From CANDYO01 sp049653745 (lineage in GTDB: Bacteria > Pseudomonadota > Alphaproteobacteria > Rickettsiales > CANDYO01), in assembly GCA_049653745.1 (NCBI GenBank), contig JBASGW010000044.1:1-58811 (forward strand): a stretch of 58,811 bases of DNA, read 5' to 3'. The notes beneath the pieces are model-generated. The model did no database searches, was not told the origin of the DNA, and was given only the letters and a program-made list of their open reading frames with translations. The first letter of the stretch is position 1. Each line of letters begins with the position of its first letter. The position numbers and the translations under genes were made by a program. Below, piece by piece: positions 1 through 7,581 of this stretch.

Positions 1-390
1 CGTCATTACTTCTTGGTCTGAATGAATCACCATTTGAAGGTCTTGGGCTGAATTTTCTGTCGCCGTCATTGTTTCTTGGTCTGAATGAATCACCATTTGA
101 AGGTCTTGGGCTGAATTTTCTGTCGCCGTCATTACTTCTTGGTCTAAATGAATCACCATTTGAAGGTCTTGGGCTGAACTTTCTGTCGCCGTCATTACTT
201 CTTGGTCTGAATGAATCACCATTTGAAGGTCTTGGGCTGAATTTTCTATCGCCATCATCATTACTTCTTGGTCTGAATGAGTCGCCATTTGAAGGTCTTG
301 GGCTGAATTTTCTATCGCCGTCGTCATTGCTTCTTGGTCTGAATGAATCGCCATTTGACGGTCTTGGTCTGAATGAATCACCATTTGACG
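1..390. repeat. 63-bp tandem repeats coding for the helicase C-terminal tail
   Basis: Units of 63 bp start at 1, 64, 127 and 190. A 66-bp unit follows at 253, then shorter units to about 390. On the minus strand each unit encodes 21 residues centred on KFSPRPSNGDSFRPRSN. The units are nearly identical at the DNA level, differing by a few bases. The array continues past the left edge, so the copy number is unknown. Confidence 0.95.
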
Positions 391-1567
391 GTCTGATTTT
401 AAAGCCATTACTATCAAAAGAAGGTTTTCTTCCTCTTCTAGCAGATGTATCTCTTGCACCTTCAATGCGTGGGTCTAATTTAACATCAGGATTCATCATT
501 CTTGAAATATATTTCCACTGTAGATAATCTTGAGGAGTGATTAAGCTTATAGCGCGCCCAGATGCTCCAGCTCTTCCAGTTCTTCCAATACGGTGAATGA
601 AGTCTTCTTTACATTGAGGCAAGTCATGGTTAATTACACATTCAACGTGAGAAATATCTAATCCGCGCGCAGCTATATCAGTTGCAATTAAAATGCGGTG
701 TTTTTTATTTCTAAAAGCGCGAATAACTCTTTCTCTATTTCTTTGGCGCAAATCTCCGTGAATTGCATCAGCGCTATGTCCACTATCACGAAGTCTCATA
801 GCTAATTTTTCAGTTAAGATTTTAGTTTTAGCAAAAACAATAATTGTTCCTAAATTTAGCTCTAACTGCTTTAATAAATTATCATATTTTTCTGATTCAG
901 AAGTATGTATAACTTCTTGTTCAATATTTGCAGCTGGAGCGACAGTTGATCCAATTGAAATTCTAAGAGCATTTTGCAAGTATTTTGAAGAAATATTTAC
1001 AATTTCCTTAGGTAAAGTTGCTGAAAACATTAAGGTTTGCCTTTTTTCTGGCAAAAATTTGAATATTCTATCTAATTGAATGCCAAATCCCATGTCTAAC
1101 ATTCTGTCAGTTTCATCAAGAACTAAAAAAGTAACTTGATCTAATTTAACAGTTCCACGCTCTAAATGATCGTTAAGCCTTCCTGGAGTGCCAACAATAA
1201 TTCTAGGATTCATGCGTAATTGATTAAATTGTTTGTCTATAGGATCGCCACCTATAATTAATGCGGTTTTAATACCAGAATTTCTTCCTACTATTTTTTC
1301 TAAGAAATTTAGAACTTGAACAGCTAATTCTCTGGTGGGAGTTAAAACTAGTGCCACATCAGATTCAGTTTTTAATAGCTTATCAATGAGTGGTATGCCA
1401 TAAGCTGCAGTTTTTCCGGTTCCGGTTTGTGCGGTTCCTAATATATCAGTTCCTAGCAAGGCATGAGGAATGGTTTCTGCTTGAATTGGTGTTGGTGTTA
1501 GATATTGCATTACGGTAAGAGCAGTAAGCAACGGTTCAGATAAACCTAAAAGTTTAAAATTTTCCAC
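1..1567 (-). CDS. DEAD-box ATP-dependent RNA helicase, partial (C-terminus off the left edge)
   Basis: This is an ATP-dependent RNA helicase of superfamily 2, probably acting on structured RNA during ribosome assembly or in the cold. Reading from a GTG at 1567, preceded by an AAGGGA ribosome binding site, the frame is open to the window edge (about 522 codons). Visible motifs are AQTGTGKT at about residues 46-53 (motif I), DETD at about 151-154 in place of DEAD (motif II), SAT near 180 (motif III), ATDIAARGLD (motif V) and HRIGRTGRAG near 325 (motif VI). The C-terminal tail is basic and made of tandem 21-residue repeats rich in R, S, P, N, G and D, like the RNA-binding tails of RhlE- and CsdA-type helicases. 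cspA lies 134 bases upstream on the same strand, which fits a cold-shock pairing. Family assignment is firm; the exact orthologue is not. Confidence 0.93.
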   Translation of the reverse strand, partial: MENFKLLGLSEPLLTALTVMQYLTPTPIQAETIPHALLGTDILGTAQTGTGKTAAYGIPLIDKLLKTESDVALVLTPTRELAVQVLNFLEKIVGRNSGIKTALIIGGDPIDKQFNQLRMNPRIIVGTPGRLNDHLERGTVKLDQVTFLVLDETDRMLDMGFGIQLDRIFKFLPEKRQTLMFSATLPKEIVNISSKYLQNALRISIGSTVAPAANIEQEVIHTSESEKYDNLLKQLELNLGTIIVFAKTKILTEKLAMRLRDSGHSADAIHGDLRQRNRERVIRAFRNKKHRILIATDIAARGLDISHVECVINHDLPQCKEDFIHRIGRTGRAGASGRAISLITPQDYLQWKYISRMMNPDVKLDPRIEGARDTSARRGRKPSFDSNGFKIRPSNGDSFRPRPSNGDSFRPRSNDDGDRKFSPRPSNGDSFRPRSNDDGDRKFSPRPSNGDSFRPRSNDGDRKFSPRPSNGDSFRPRSNDGDRKFSPRPSNGDSFRPRNNDGDRKFSPRPSNGDSFRPRSND

Positions 1568-1660
1568 AATAATATTTCCCTTAATTTTTATAAACGAGGA
1601 AAGTAATTACCTAGAATTTTAAACTATGTACTCGCCCCTAATATTCTTTAATTTGAATAG

Positions 1661-1693
1661 TTGAAACTGCTTTTTTAGAAAAAACAGTTTCTA
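1661..1693 (-). promoter_or_regulatory. Strong hairpin between cspA and the helicase gene
   Basis: GAAACTG (1663-1669) pairs with CAGTTTC (1685-1691), and T6 (1671-1676) pairs with A6 (1679-1684), giving a 13-bp stem with a 2-base loop and one bulged base. It lies directly after the cspA stop on the minus strand. No U-run follows, so it may be a weak attenuator or an RNA processing or stability element that lowers helicase expression relative to cspA. Confidence 0.55.
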
Positions 1694-1701
1694 AACTTAG
1701 A

Positions 1702-1908
1702 TTAGTTAACGATACCTAGGTTAACTGCAGAAGTTTTGCCTCTATTTGTGGCAACTTCATAACTAACTCTTTGACCTTCACTTAAGCTTGTTAATCCAGC
1801 TTGTTCTACTGCACTGATATGTACAAATATATCACTACCACCATCTTCTGGTTGAAGAAAGCCGTAACCTTTTACTGGATTGAACCATTTTACAATGCCT
1901 GTTGACAT
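1702..1908 (-). CDS. cspA: Cold-shock protein (CspA family)
   Basis: This is a 68-residue single-stranded nucleic-acid binding protein, an RNA chaperone of one cold-shock domain. RNP1-like KGYGFLQ and RNP2-like DIFVHISA are both present, and the length is normal for the family. I chose the ATG at 1908, which gives the usual N-terminus MSTGIVKWFNPVKGYG and has AGGAGATAAA directly upstream. A longer reading from 1974 would add 22 residues unlike any Csp. The next gene on the same strand is the DEAD-box helicase, a common cold-shock partner. The leader upstream contains inverted repeats that could be temperature-sensitive RNA structure. Confidence 0.95.
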   Translation of the reverse strand: MSTGIVKWFNPVKGYGFLQPEDGGSDIFVHISAVEQAGLTSLSEGQRVSYEVATNRGKTSAVNLGIVN

Positions 1909-1994
1909 TTTATCTCCTAAAAAAAAATTAAACCTATGTATATATAAGAACATAATATATACATCATTTTTCATGGCAGAGCCATATACTCTCA

Positions 1995-2128
1995 GGCAAA
2001 AATCGCCTGGTGTTCAGGAGAGAAATGCTTGTATTTAAATAACATAATTAACAGCGATTACTTAGTGAAGTAACTTAATATTAATAAGTTTAAAGAGTAT
2101 TCTGAAAAACTTAACTATAAGTAATCGC
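1995..2128. promoter_or_regulatory. Inverted repeats in the cspA leader / cspA-DUF6314 intergenic region
   Basis: The 328 bases between cspA and the next gene hold two clear dyads. CTCTC (from about 2001) pairs with GAGAG (to about 2032) around an inner CAGGC/GCCTG hairpin. GCGATTACTTA (2054-2064) pairs with TAAGTAATCGC (2118-2128), followed on the plus strand by six T. They lie about 90-220 bases upstream of cspA and could form a structured cold-shock leader. The last hairpin with its T-run could instead end a small plus-strand RNA. I see no open reading frame of note here. Confidence 0.4.
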
Positions 2129-2236
2129 ATTTTTTATTACAAAAGTCAAGTTTTTATATTCTATAATTTGAGATTATTCAATATTCATAGAAAAAAGTAG
2201 ATATAGAGGAGATTTATATTTTATAAAAGTCAAGTG

Positions 2237-2671
2237 CTATAGCCTGGTATATTCTGTTTCTATTAGATAATTTTTATTAGTGCCAACCACCTTATATATC
2301 ACAGTAAATATGTTTTCATTAGTAAAGTGATATGTTGCTTTATAGTGATCTAATTCACAAATATGTTCTCCTTGAGCTGTATTACTTGAAATTGAAAAAT
2401 TTAAAACACAGAAAAGTTTATTATCAATAAATTTTTGAATGATATTGTTTTTTTGTAGATCATAAATATAGATATATTCTCGATAAGCAATATATGGAGA
2501 AATTATTTCTGTTGGTTTTACCGTAACATCTTCTCGATAATGTAAATAATTTTCTTGGTTATCATGCAAGCTAAATACAGCAACCCCTTCAGCTGTTCCA
2601 TATCCACTCAGCAGTCTTTTTACTTTCCATTTACCTTGTAAATTATTAAATATTTTTTTAACTGTAACCAT
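2237..2671 (-). CDS. DUF6314-like small beta-barrel protein
   Basis: This is a 144-residue protein with the pattern of the DUF6314 family: LQGKWKVKRLLSGYGTAEG at the N-terminus, then repeated short beta-strands with aromatic residues, a GEHICELDHYKATYHF segment, and a C-terminal VVGTNKNYLIETEY stretch. The family is predicted to adopt a lipocalin- or FABP-like barrel, but its ligand and role are not established. It has no signal peptide or membrane segment. It stands alone between cspA and yebC and reads away from yebC. Family assignment is from pattern recall and is moderately sure. Confidence 0.7.
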   Translation of the reverse strand: MVTVKKIFNNLQGKWKVKRLLSGYGTAEGVAVFSLHDNQENYLHYREDVTVKPTEIISPYIAYREYIYIYDLQKNNIIQKFIDNKLFCVLNFSISSNTAQGEHICELDHYKATYHFTNENIFTVIYKVVGTNKNYLIETEYTRL

Positions 2672-2758
2672 AGATAATTTATATATAAACTTGCTGAGAT
2701 TCTTGACAGATTATATAATTAAATTATGCTATAAAAAATTCTTTATCAAGAGGATAAA

Positions 2759-3511
2759 ATGGCAGGACATTCCCAATTTGCAAATATTAAGCATAGAAAA
2801 GGTGCGCAAGATAAGAAGCGCGCTAAGTTATTTACCAAATTAACTAGAGAAATTATTACAGCTGCAAAAGCTGGGTTGCCAGATCCAACAATGAATTCCA
2901 GGTTAAGAAATGCTATAGCTGCAGCTAAAGCTGAAAATTTGCCTAAGGATAAAATAGATTCTGCTATTAAAAAAGCTTCTAATCCTCATGATGGTGATAA
3001 TTATGAAGAAATGCGCTATGAAGGTTATTTAAGCGGAGGAATTGCTTTTATTGTGGAAGCTTTAACTGATAACCGTAATCGCACCGCCTCTGACGTTAGA
3101 TCTGCTTTTACTAAACATGGGGGTGCTTTGGGTGAATCTGGAAGTGTTAGCTTCATGTTTGATAAAATAGGTCTTATAGAATATGATTCTAGCGTTGCTA
3201 ACTTTGATCAATTTTTTGAAGCGGTATTGGAATCTGGCGCAGATGATTGCAATAAAGAAGAAGATCTTTATGTGGTGATAACCAAGCCTGATTTGTTAAA
3301 TAATGTGAGAGAATATTTAAGCAATAAATTTTCTGAACCTAAAATTACTAAGCTTTCATGGAAAGCTCAAAATATTATTGATATTGATTCTTTAGAACAA
3401 GCTGAAAGCCTATATAAGTTTATTGATAGCTTAGAAGATAGTGATGATGTTCAAAATATTATTGGTAATTTTGCCATCACTGAAGAAGTGATGAATAAAA
3501 TGAAAGAATAA
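2759..3511 (+). CDS. yebC: YebC/PmpR family DNA-binding or translation-associated regulator
   Basis: This is a 250-residue protein of full family length, starting MAGHSQFANIKHRKGAQDKKRAK, the signature YebC opening. The middle GGIAFIVEALTDNRNRTASDVRSAFTKHGG is the conserved family core. YebC proteins are described as transcriptional regulators and, more recently, as factors easing ribosome stalling at proline runs. The start is fixed by AGAGGATAAA just before the ATG. In many bacteria yebC neighbours ruvC; here it stands alone and converges on lepB. Confidence 0.95.
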   Translation: MAGHSQFANIKHRKGAQDKKRAKLFTKLTREIITAAKAGLPDPTMNSRLRNAIAAAKAENLPKDKIDSAIKKASNPHDGDNYEEMRYEGYLSGGIAFIVEALTDNRNRTASDVRSAFTKHGGALGESGSVSFMFDKIGLIEYDSSVANFDQFFEAVLESGADDCNKEEDLYVVITKPDLLNNVREYLSNKFSEPKITKLSWKAQNIIDIDSLEQAESLYKFIDSLEDSDDVQNIIGNFAITEEVMNKMKE

Positions 3512-3521
3512 GTCATTCCAT

Positions 3522-3551
3522 CTCATATTAAATACTATTATTTAATATGAG
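3522..3551. terminator. Hairpin between convergent yebC and lepB
   Basis: CTCATATTAAAT (3522-3533) pairs perfectly with ATTTAATATGAG (3540-3551) around a 6-base loop. It lies 10 bases past the yebC stop and between two converging genes. It lacks a long T-run, so it may act as a weak bidirectional terminator or protect the 3' end. Confidence 0.6.
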
Positions 3552-3618
3552 TTCTATTGCTAAATGCTTACCTCAGCTTCGTTGATAGATATTTTGATAC
3601 ATAGAAATATGGCTTAAA

Positions 3619-4377
3619 TTAATTTTTTTCTTCTAGTGGTTTAACTAGTTTAAAAATTCTATCAGTATTAAACTCTGAAATCCATTTAGGTAAATTTAAT
3701 AGGCTTGCAGGATCCGAAAAGACAATAATTTCTGCTTTACCTACTAATTTATCGTAAGGGACATAGCCTATTGGGTATTTCCCAAATCTACTATCTGCTG
3801 AATGATCTCTGTTATCACCCATAAAGAAATAATGCCCTTCAGGTACTTTATAAATTGGGGTGTTGTCAGCCATGCTTCCACGATCATCTTCTGCAACGTA
3901 ATATGAAACATTGTTAGGTAAAGTTTCTATATATCTTTTTAGAATATTGCCTTCATAATCTGTGAATGTTCCAGCTGGTTTTCTTGGAATCATTTGGCCA
4001 TTAATATATAAGATGCCATCTTTTACCTGAATTTCATCACCAGGAAGTCCAACTAAGCGTTTTATATAATTGACTCCAAAAATACGATCCATAAAGCCAG
4101 TAAAATGATCATGTTCAGGTTTGAATACAATAACATCACCTCTTTGAGGTTTATTAAATTCTAAAATTCTTCCTTCAATTAAATTTGGTTCAAGCAAGAT
4201 AGAAGTATTGCTAATGCCATAAGAATATTTTGAAACAAATAAATAGTCACCAATTAAAAAATTTGGATTCATCGAGCTAGAGGGTATGCTAAAAGGTTCA
4301 AAGACTAATGTTCTAATTAGTAGTGCTACAAATATTGTAGCTATAATAGATAGGAATGATTCAAGTCTTTTTTTCAT
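3619..4377 (-). CDS. lepB: Signal peptidase I
   Basis: This 252-residue membrane serine protease removes signal peptides from exported proteins. One N-terminal transmembrane segment (about residues 7-25) precedes the catalytic domain. The nucleophile Ser35 lies in PSSSMNPNF, and the general base Lys106 in YIKRLVGLPGDE. The conserved box FMGDNRDHSADSRFG follows. AAGGATAA precedes the ATG. It is the last gene of a likely operon nitronate monooxygenase-like, gpmI, lepB, with only 10 bases between gpmI and lepB. The protein looks intact. Confidence 0.96.
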   Translation of the reverse strand: MKKRLESFLSIIATIFVALLIRTLVFEPFSIPSSSMNPNFLIGDYLFVSKYSYGISNTSILLEPNLIEGRILEFNKPQRGDVIVFKPEHDHFTGFMDRIFGVNYIKRLVGLPGDEIQVKDGILYINGQMIPRKPAGTFTDYEGNILKRYIETLPNNVSYYVAEDDRGSMADNTPIYKVPEGHYFFMGDNRDHSADSRFGKYPIGYVPYDKLVGKAEIIVFSDPASLLNLPKWISEFNTDRIFKLVKPLEEKN

Positions 4378-4387
4378 AAATTTATCC

Positions 4388-5935
4388 TTAATTATTTACA
4401 AACAATGGCTTGCCTGTCATTTCCAGAGGTTTTTCTATATTAATTAATTTCAAAATAGTTGGAGCTATATCACTTAAATTACCTTTGTCTAGTGCTATAT
4501 TTTTGCCGCACAAGTTATTAGCCACCAGAACTAAAGGTACGGGATTAGTGGTGTGAGCAGTATGCGGAGCTTTATCTGTAATATCAAACATATGTTCCAC
4601 ATTACCATGATCTGCGGTGATCATTAATATTCCATCAGTTTTAGTTATTGCGCGATATAATTCTTCTAAGCATTTATCTATAGTTTCAACAGCTTTGATT
4701 GCTGGTTCTATTTTTCCAGAATGCCCTACCATATCGCAATTAGCATAATTCACTATAATCACATCATATTCTTGGCAGTTTATTGAGCTGATTACTGTTT
4801 GAGTGACTGCAGAGGCTGACATTTCTGGAGCCAAATCATAAGTGCGTACATTAGGAGAGGGGATTAGTATTCGTTTTTCTCCGTCATAGGGTTCTTCAAT
4901 TCCACTATTAAAAAAGAAAGTTACATGAGCATATTTTTCGGTTTCAGCTATGCGCATTTGCTTTTTATGATTATCGCTCAAAACTTGGGATAAATTATTT
5001 TGAATATTTTGCTCTGGAAATAAGGTGACTAAAACTTTATCTAATTCACTAGAATAGCGAGTCATTCCAATTTTATGGTTAAGATTAATATCCCTTGTAG
5101 GAAATTTATCAAAATTTTTAAACAGCAAGCTTTTTGCTAATTGTCTTATGCGATCTGACCTAAAATTTACAAAAAATAAAGAATCGTCATCTTTAATTCC
5201 GCTATAATCATTTATTGCGGCTGGAGGTATAAATTCATCAGAAATATTAGAATTATATTGCTTTTGAATATAATTTTGCCATGTTGAAAAATTTTCAGCT
5301 TTTCCTGAAGCAATAGCGTTATATGCTGCCTCAGTTCTTTCCCAGCGAGTATCTCGATCCATTGCAAAAAATCTTCCAGAAATAGTTCCTAAATTAATAC
5401 TAGGAAATTCATTTATTAATTCATCAACTTGAGCTAAAAATTTGCCGGCAGTTTTTGGGCCAACATCTCTGCCATCTAAGAAAAGATGCAATTTAACTTG
5501 GATTTTTTGTTCTCCCAAGAGTTTAGCAATAAATAGTAAGTGACTTAAATGAGAATGGACGCCGCCATCTGAAGCTAATCCCAATAGATGAACAGCGTTA
5601 TTACTGTTTAAATGAGAGTTAACTAGTTTCTGGATTTTTAGATTTTGAGAAATTTCATTATTGCTTATAGCTTTATTTATGCGCAATAAGTCTTGTAGAA
5701 TAACTCTGCCACTGCCAATGGTCATATGGCCAACTTCAGAGTTCCCCATTTGTCCTTCTGGGAGTCCAACATCTTTTCCAGATGTTGAAAGCTCTGTATG
5801 AGGAAAATTATTTAATAAGAAGTCCCAGCAAGGAGTGTTGGCCAATTTTATGGCGTTATTTAGTTGATATTGATCTTGGCCTATTCCCCAGCCATCTAAG
5901 ATACACAAAACTACAGTTTTATATTTACTTGCCAA
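4388..5935 (-). CDS. gpmI: 2,3-bisphosphoglycerate-independent phosphoglycerate mutase
   Basis: This 515-residue enzyme interconverts 3- and 2-phosphoglycerate using two Mn ions. Metal-site segments are visible: LCILDGWG near residue 11, the phosphoserine region GQMGNSEVGHMTIGSGR with nucleophile Ser66, HSHLSHL, FLDGRDVGPK, NYANCDMVGH and ITADHGNVE near the C-terminus. Length is normal. It sits in a minus-strand set with lepB downstream (10 bases) and the flavoprotein upstream (28 bases). In an intracellular bacterium with trimmed glycolysis this enzyme is usually kept for the lower, phosphoenolpyruvate-side reactions, but the window does not show the rest of the pathway. Confidence 0.97.
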   Translation of the reverse strand: MASKYKTVVLCILDGWGIGQDQYQLNNAIKLANTPCWDFLLNNFPHTELSTSGKDVGLPEGQMGNSEVGHMTIGSGRVILQDLLRINKAISNNEISQNLKIQKLVNSHLNSNNAVHLLGLASDGGVHSHLSHLLFIAKLLGEQKIQVKLHLFLDGRDVGPKTAGKFLAQVDELINEFPSINLGTISGRFFAMDRDTRWERTEAAYNAIASGKAENFSTWQNYIQKQYNSNISDEFIPPAAINDYSGIKDDDSLFFVNFRSDRIRQLAKSLLFKNFDKFPTRDINLNHKIGMTRYSSELDKVLVTLFPEQNIQNNLSQVLSDNHKKQMRIAETEKYAHVTFFFNSGIEEPYDGEKRILIPSPNVRTYDLAPEMSASAVTQTVISSINCQEYDVIIVNYANCDMVGHSGKIEPAIKAVETIDKCLEELYRAITKTDGILMITADHGNVEHMFDITDKAPHTAHTTNPVPLVLVANNLCGKNIALDKGNLSDIAPTILKLINIEKPLEMTGKPLFVNN

Positions 5936-5963
5936 TTTTTATCACTTTATTGAAAGTTAAAAA

Positions 5964-7364
5964 CTAATATCCTGAGCGAATACGATCAACTAACTGTTTT
6001 ACAGTAGGAATAAAGCCATCCTTATAAAAATCATCGTCAGCAAATCTATAAGCATTATGACCAGAGAACATCAGTTCATTATCTACATTGCTACCTGTTG
6101 CAATATTTTGTAAGGTCTTTTGGATACAGAAGCTTCTAGGATCAGCTTTTTTACCAGTTGAAAAATCGTCATGATCTTTCCAGTTGCTAAACTTACAATG
6201 GCTTAAGCAGCCCATGCAATTAATTTGATCAACTAAAATATTATGAGCTTGTTCTTTTGTAACAAAGATTAAAGTAGAATCAGGAGTTTTCATGGCTTCA
6301 TCAAAGCCAATATTCATCCATTGGTGAATTAAAGGTAAGTCTGAAGCGGCAATATATACAGCTCTTCCTCTTGGGCCCAATGCTAAAGCTGTATCATAAT
6401 GTTCGCCAGGACTGGTGGCATAAGATACTTGTCTTTGTTCGCGGCCTTGTAATTCTTTAATAAAATTATTTTCAACAGCAGAAGAATAAAAACCTGTAGG
6501 ACTATAACGATTTAAATATACATCACCTTTTTTTAGGGTGAGTAATCTTTGTTTCCATTGATCAGAAACAGGGCTTTCTTGAGTTAAAATAGGACGAGTT
6601 CCAAATTGGAAAGCAATTTTACCAATCTCTGGGTTATTTAACCAGTGAGACCATTCATTAAGATGCCACACCCCACCAGCCATAATAATTGGAACATTTT
6701 GTAAACCAACTTCATTCATAAATTTACGAATTTCTACTACTCTAGGATAAGGATCTTCAGCAACTAGGGGATTTTCTCCATTAGAAAGGCCATTATGTCC
6801 GCCTGCAAGCCATGGGTCTTCATAAACAACGCCACCTAACAATTGAGGAGCCTTGCTATAAGATCTTTTCCATAAGGCTCTAATTGCACGCATTGACGAA
6901 ACTATAGGATAATAATAAATATTATGTTTCATAGCAATTTCAGCTAGTCTATAAGGCATTCCTGCGCCACAAGTGACTCCATCAATTAATCCTTTAGCGC
7001 CAGATAAAACTCCTTCCAAAATTTCTTCTGCAGCTCCCATTTCCCATAATACATTAATATGGATTGGTCCTTTACCCCCAGCAATATCATGTGCAATTTT
7101 TGCTTGAGTGATGCCGCCTTCTATTGATAAATTAATAAGCTCTAAGTGACGATCCCTTCTTGTTTGGCCCTTATATTCATAAGGTATTCTAATATTATTT
7201 TTATCATAAGAGCTGGCATTGACCCCTGAAAAGGTGCCAACTGCCCCGGCAGCTGCAAAAGCTCCCGATGAAGTGCCGCTACTAACTGCTATACCTTTGC
7301 CACCCTCTATAATAGGATATGCTTCTTTACCTGAAATTATAATTGAATCTAATTTAAATGACAT
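5964..7364 (-). CDS. Nitronate monooxygenase-like FMN protein (2-nitropropane dioxygenase family)
   Basis: This 466-residue TIM-barrel flavoprotein begins with a glycine- and alanine-rich stretch (GGKGIAVSSGTSSGAFAAAG). Family signatures include GPIHINVLW, GLIDGVTCGAGMP, a GGHNG segment near residue 189 and the FMN-phosphate-binding run NVPIIMAGGVW, followed by IAFQFGTRPILTQES. A C-terminal QINCMGCLSHCKFSNW segment holds three close cysteines and could bind a metal or form a disulfide; I cannot tell which. Substrate is unknown: the family spans nitronate oxidation and FMN-linked enoyl reductases. It is the first gene of the likely gpmI-lepB operon. Confidence 0.85.
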   Translation of the reverse strand: MSFKLDSIIISGKEAYPIIEGGKGIAVSSGTSSGAFAAAGAVGTFSGVNASSYDKNNIRIPYEYKGQTRRDRHLELINLSIEGGITQAKIAHDIAGGKGPIHINVLWEMGAAEEILEGVLSGAKGLIDGVTCGAGMPYRLAEIAMKHNIYYYPIVSSMRAIRALWKRSYSKAPQLLGGVVYEDPWLAGGHNGLSNGENPLVAEDPYPRVVEIRKFMNEVGLQNVPIIMAGGVWHLNEWSHWLNNPEIGKIAFQFGTRPILTQESPVSDQWKQRLLTLKKGDVYLNRYSPTGFYSSAVENNFIKELQGREQRQVSYATSPGEHYDTALALGPRGRAVYIAASDLPLIHQWMNIGFDEAMKTPDSTLIFVTKEQAHNILVDQINCMGCLSHCKFSNWKDHDDFSTGKKADPRSFCIQKTLQNIATGSNVDNELMFSGHNAYRFADDDFYKDGFIPTVKQLVDRIRSGY

Positions 7365-7581
7365 TTACCGCTAACTTTCTTTAATAATGTTGCTGAATTT
7401 TAGATTCTCATTTTTTAATAAACTAAAAAGAGATCATTTATAAATATGTTGCCATTATAAATACTATTATTATGGAAGTATAGAAAATTATTTGAAAATA
7501 TTGATTTCTTATTCTAAAACATTCATTAATATATAATTATCTGGTCATATTAATGTTTTATGGTGATAAAAATTTAAAGTT

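Noticed and set aside
1..390. Regular direct repeats as a CRISPR array
   Set aside because: Units are contiguous 63-bp copies with no unique spacers and lie in a coding frame.
69..527. Plus-strand frame rich in repeated LGLNESPFEGLGLNFLSPS
   Set aside because: It is the complement of the repeat tail of the DEAD-box helicase, whose minus-strand frame carries all conserved helicase motifs.
1995..2035. CTCTCAGGCAAAA and GGAGAG, resembling part of a glycine riboswitch
   Set aside because: The upstream half of the aptamer is missing, and no glycine-metabolism gene follows on that strand.
5782..5967. Plus-strand 61-codon frame at the gpmI 5' end
   Set aside because: It is antisense to gpmI, without a ribosome binding site or conserved features.
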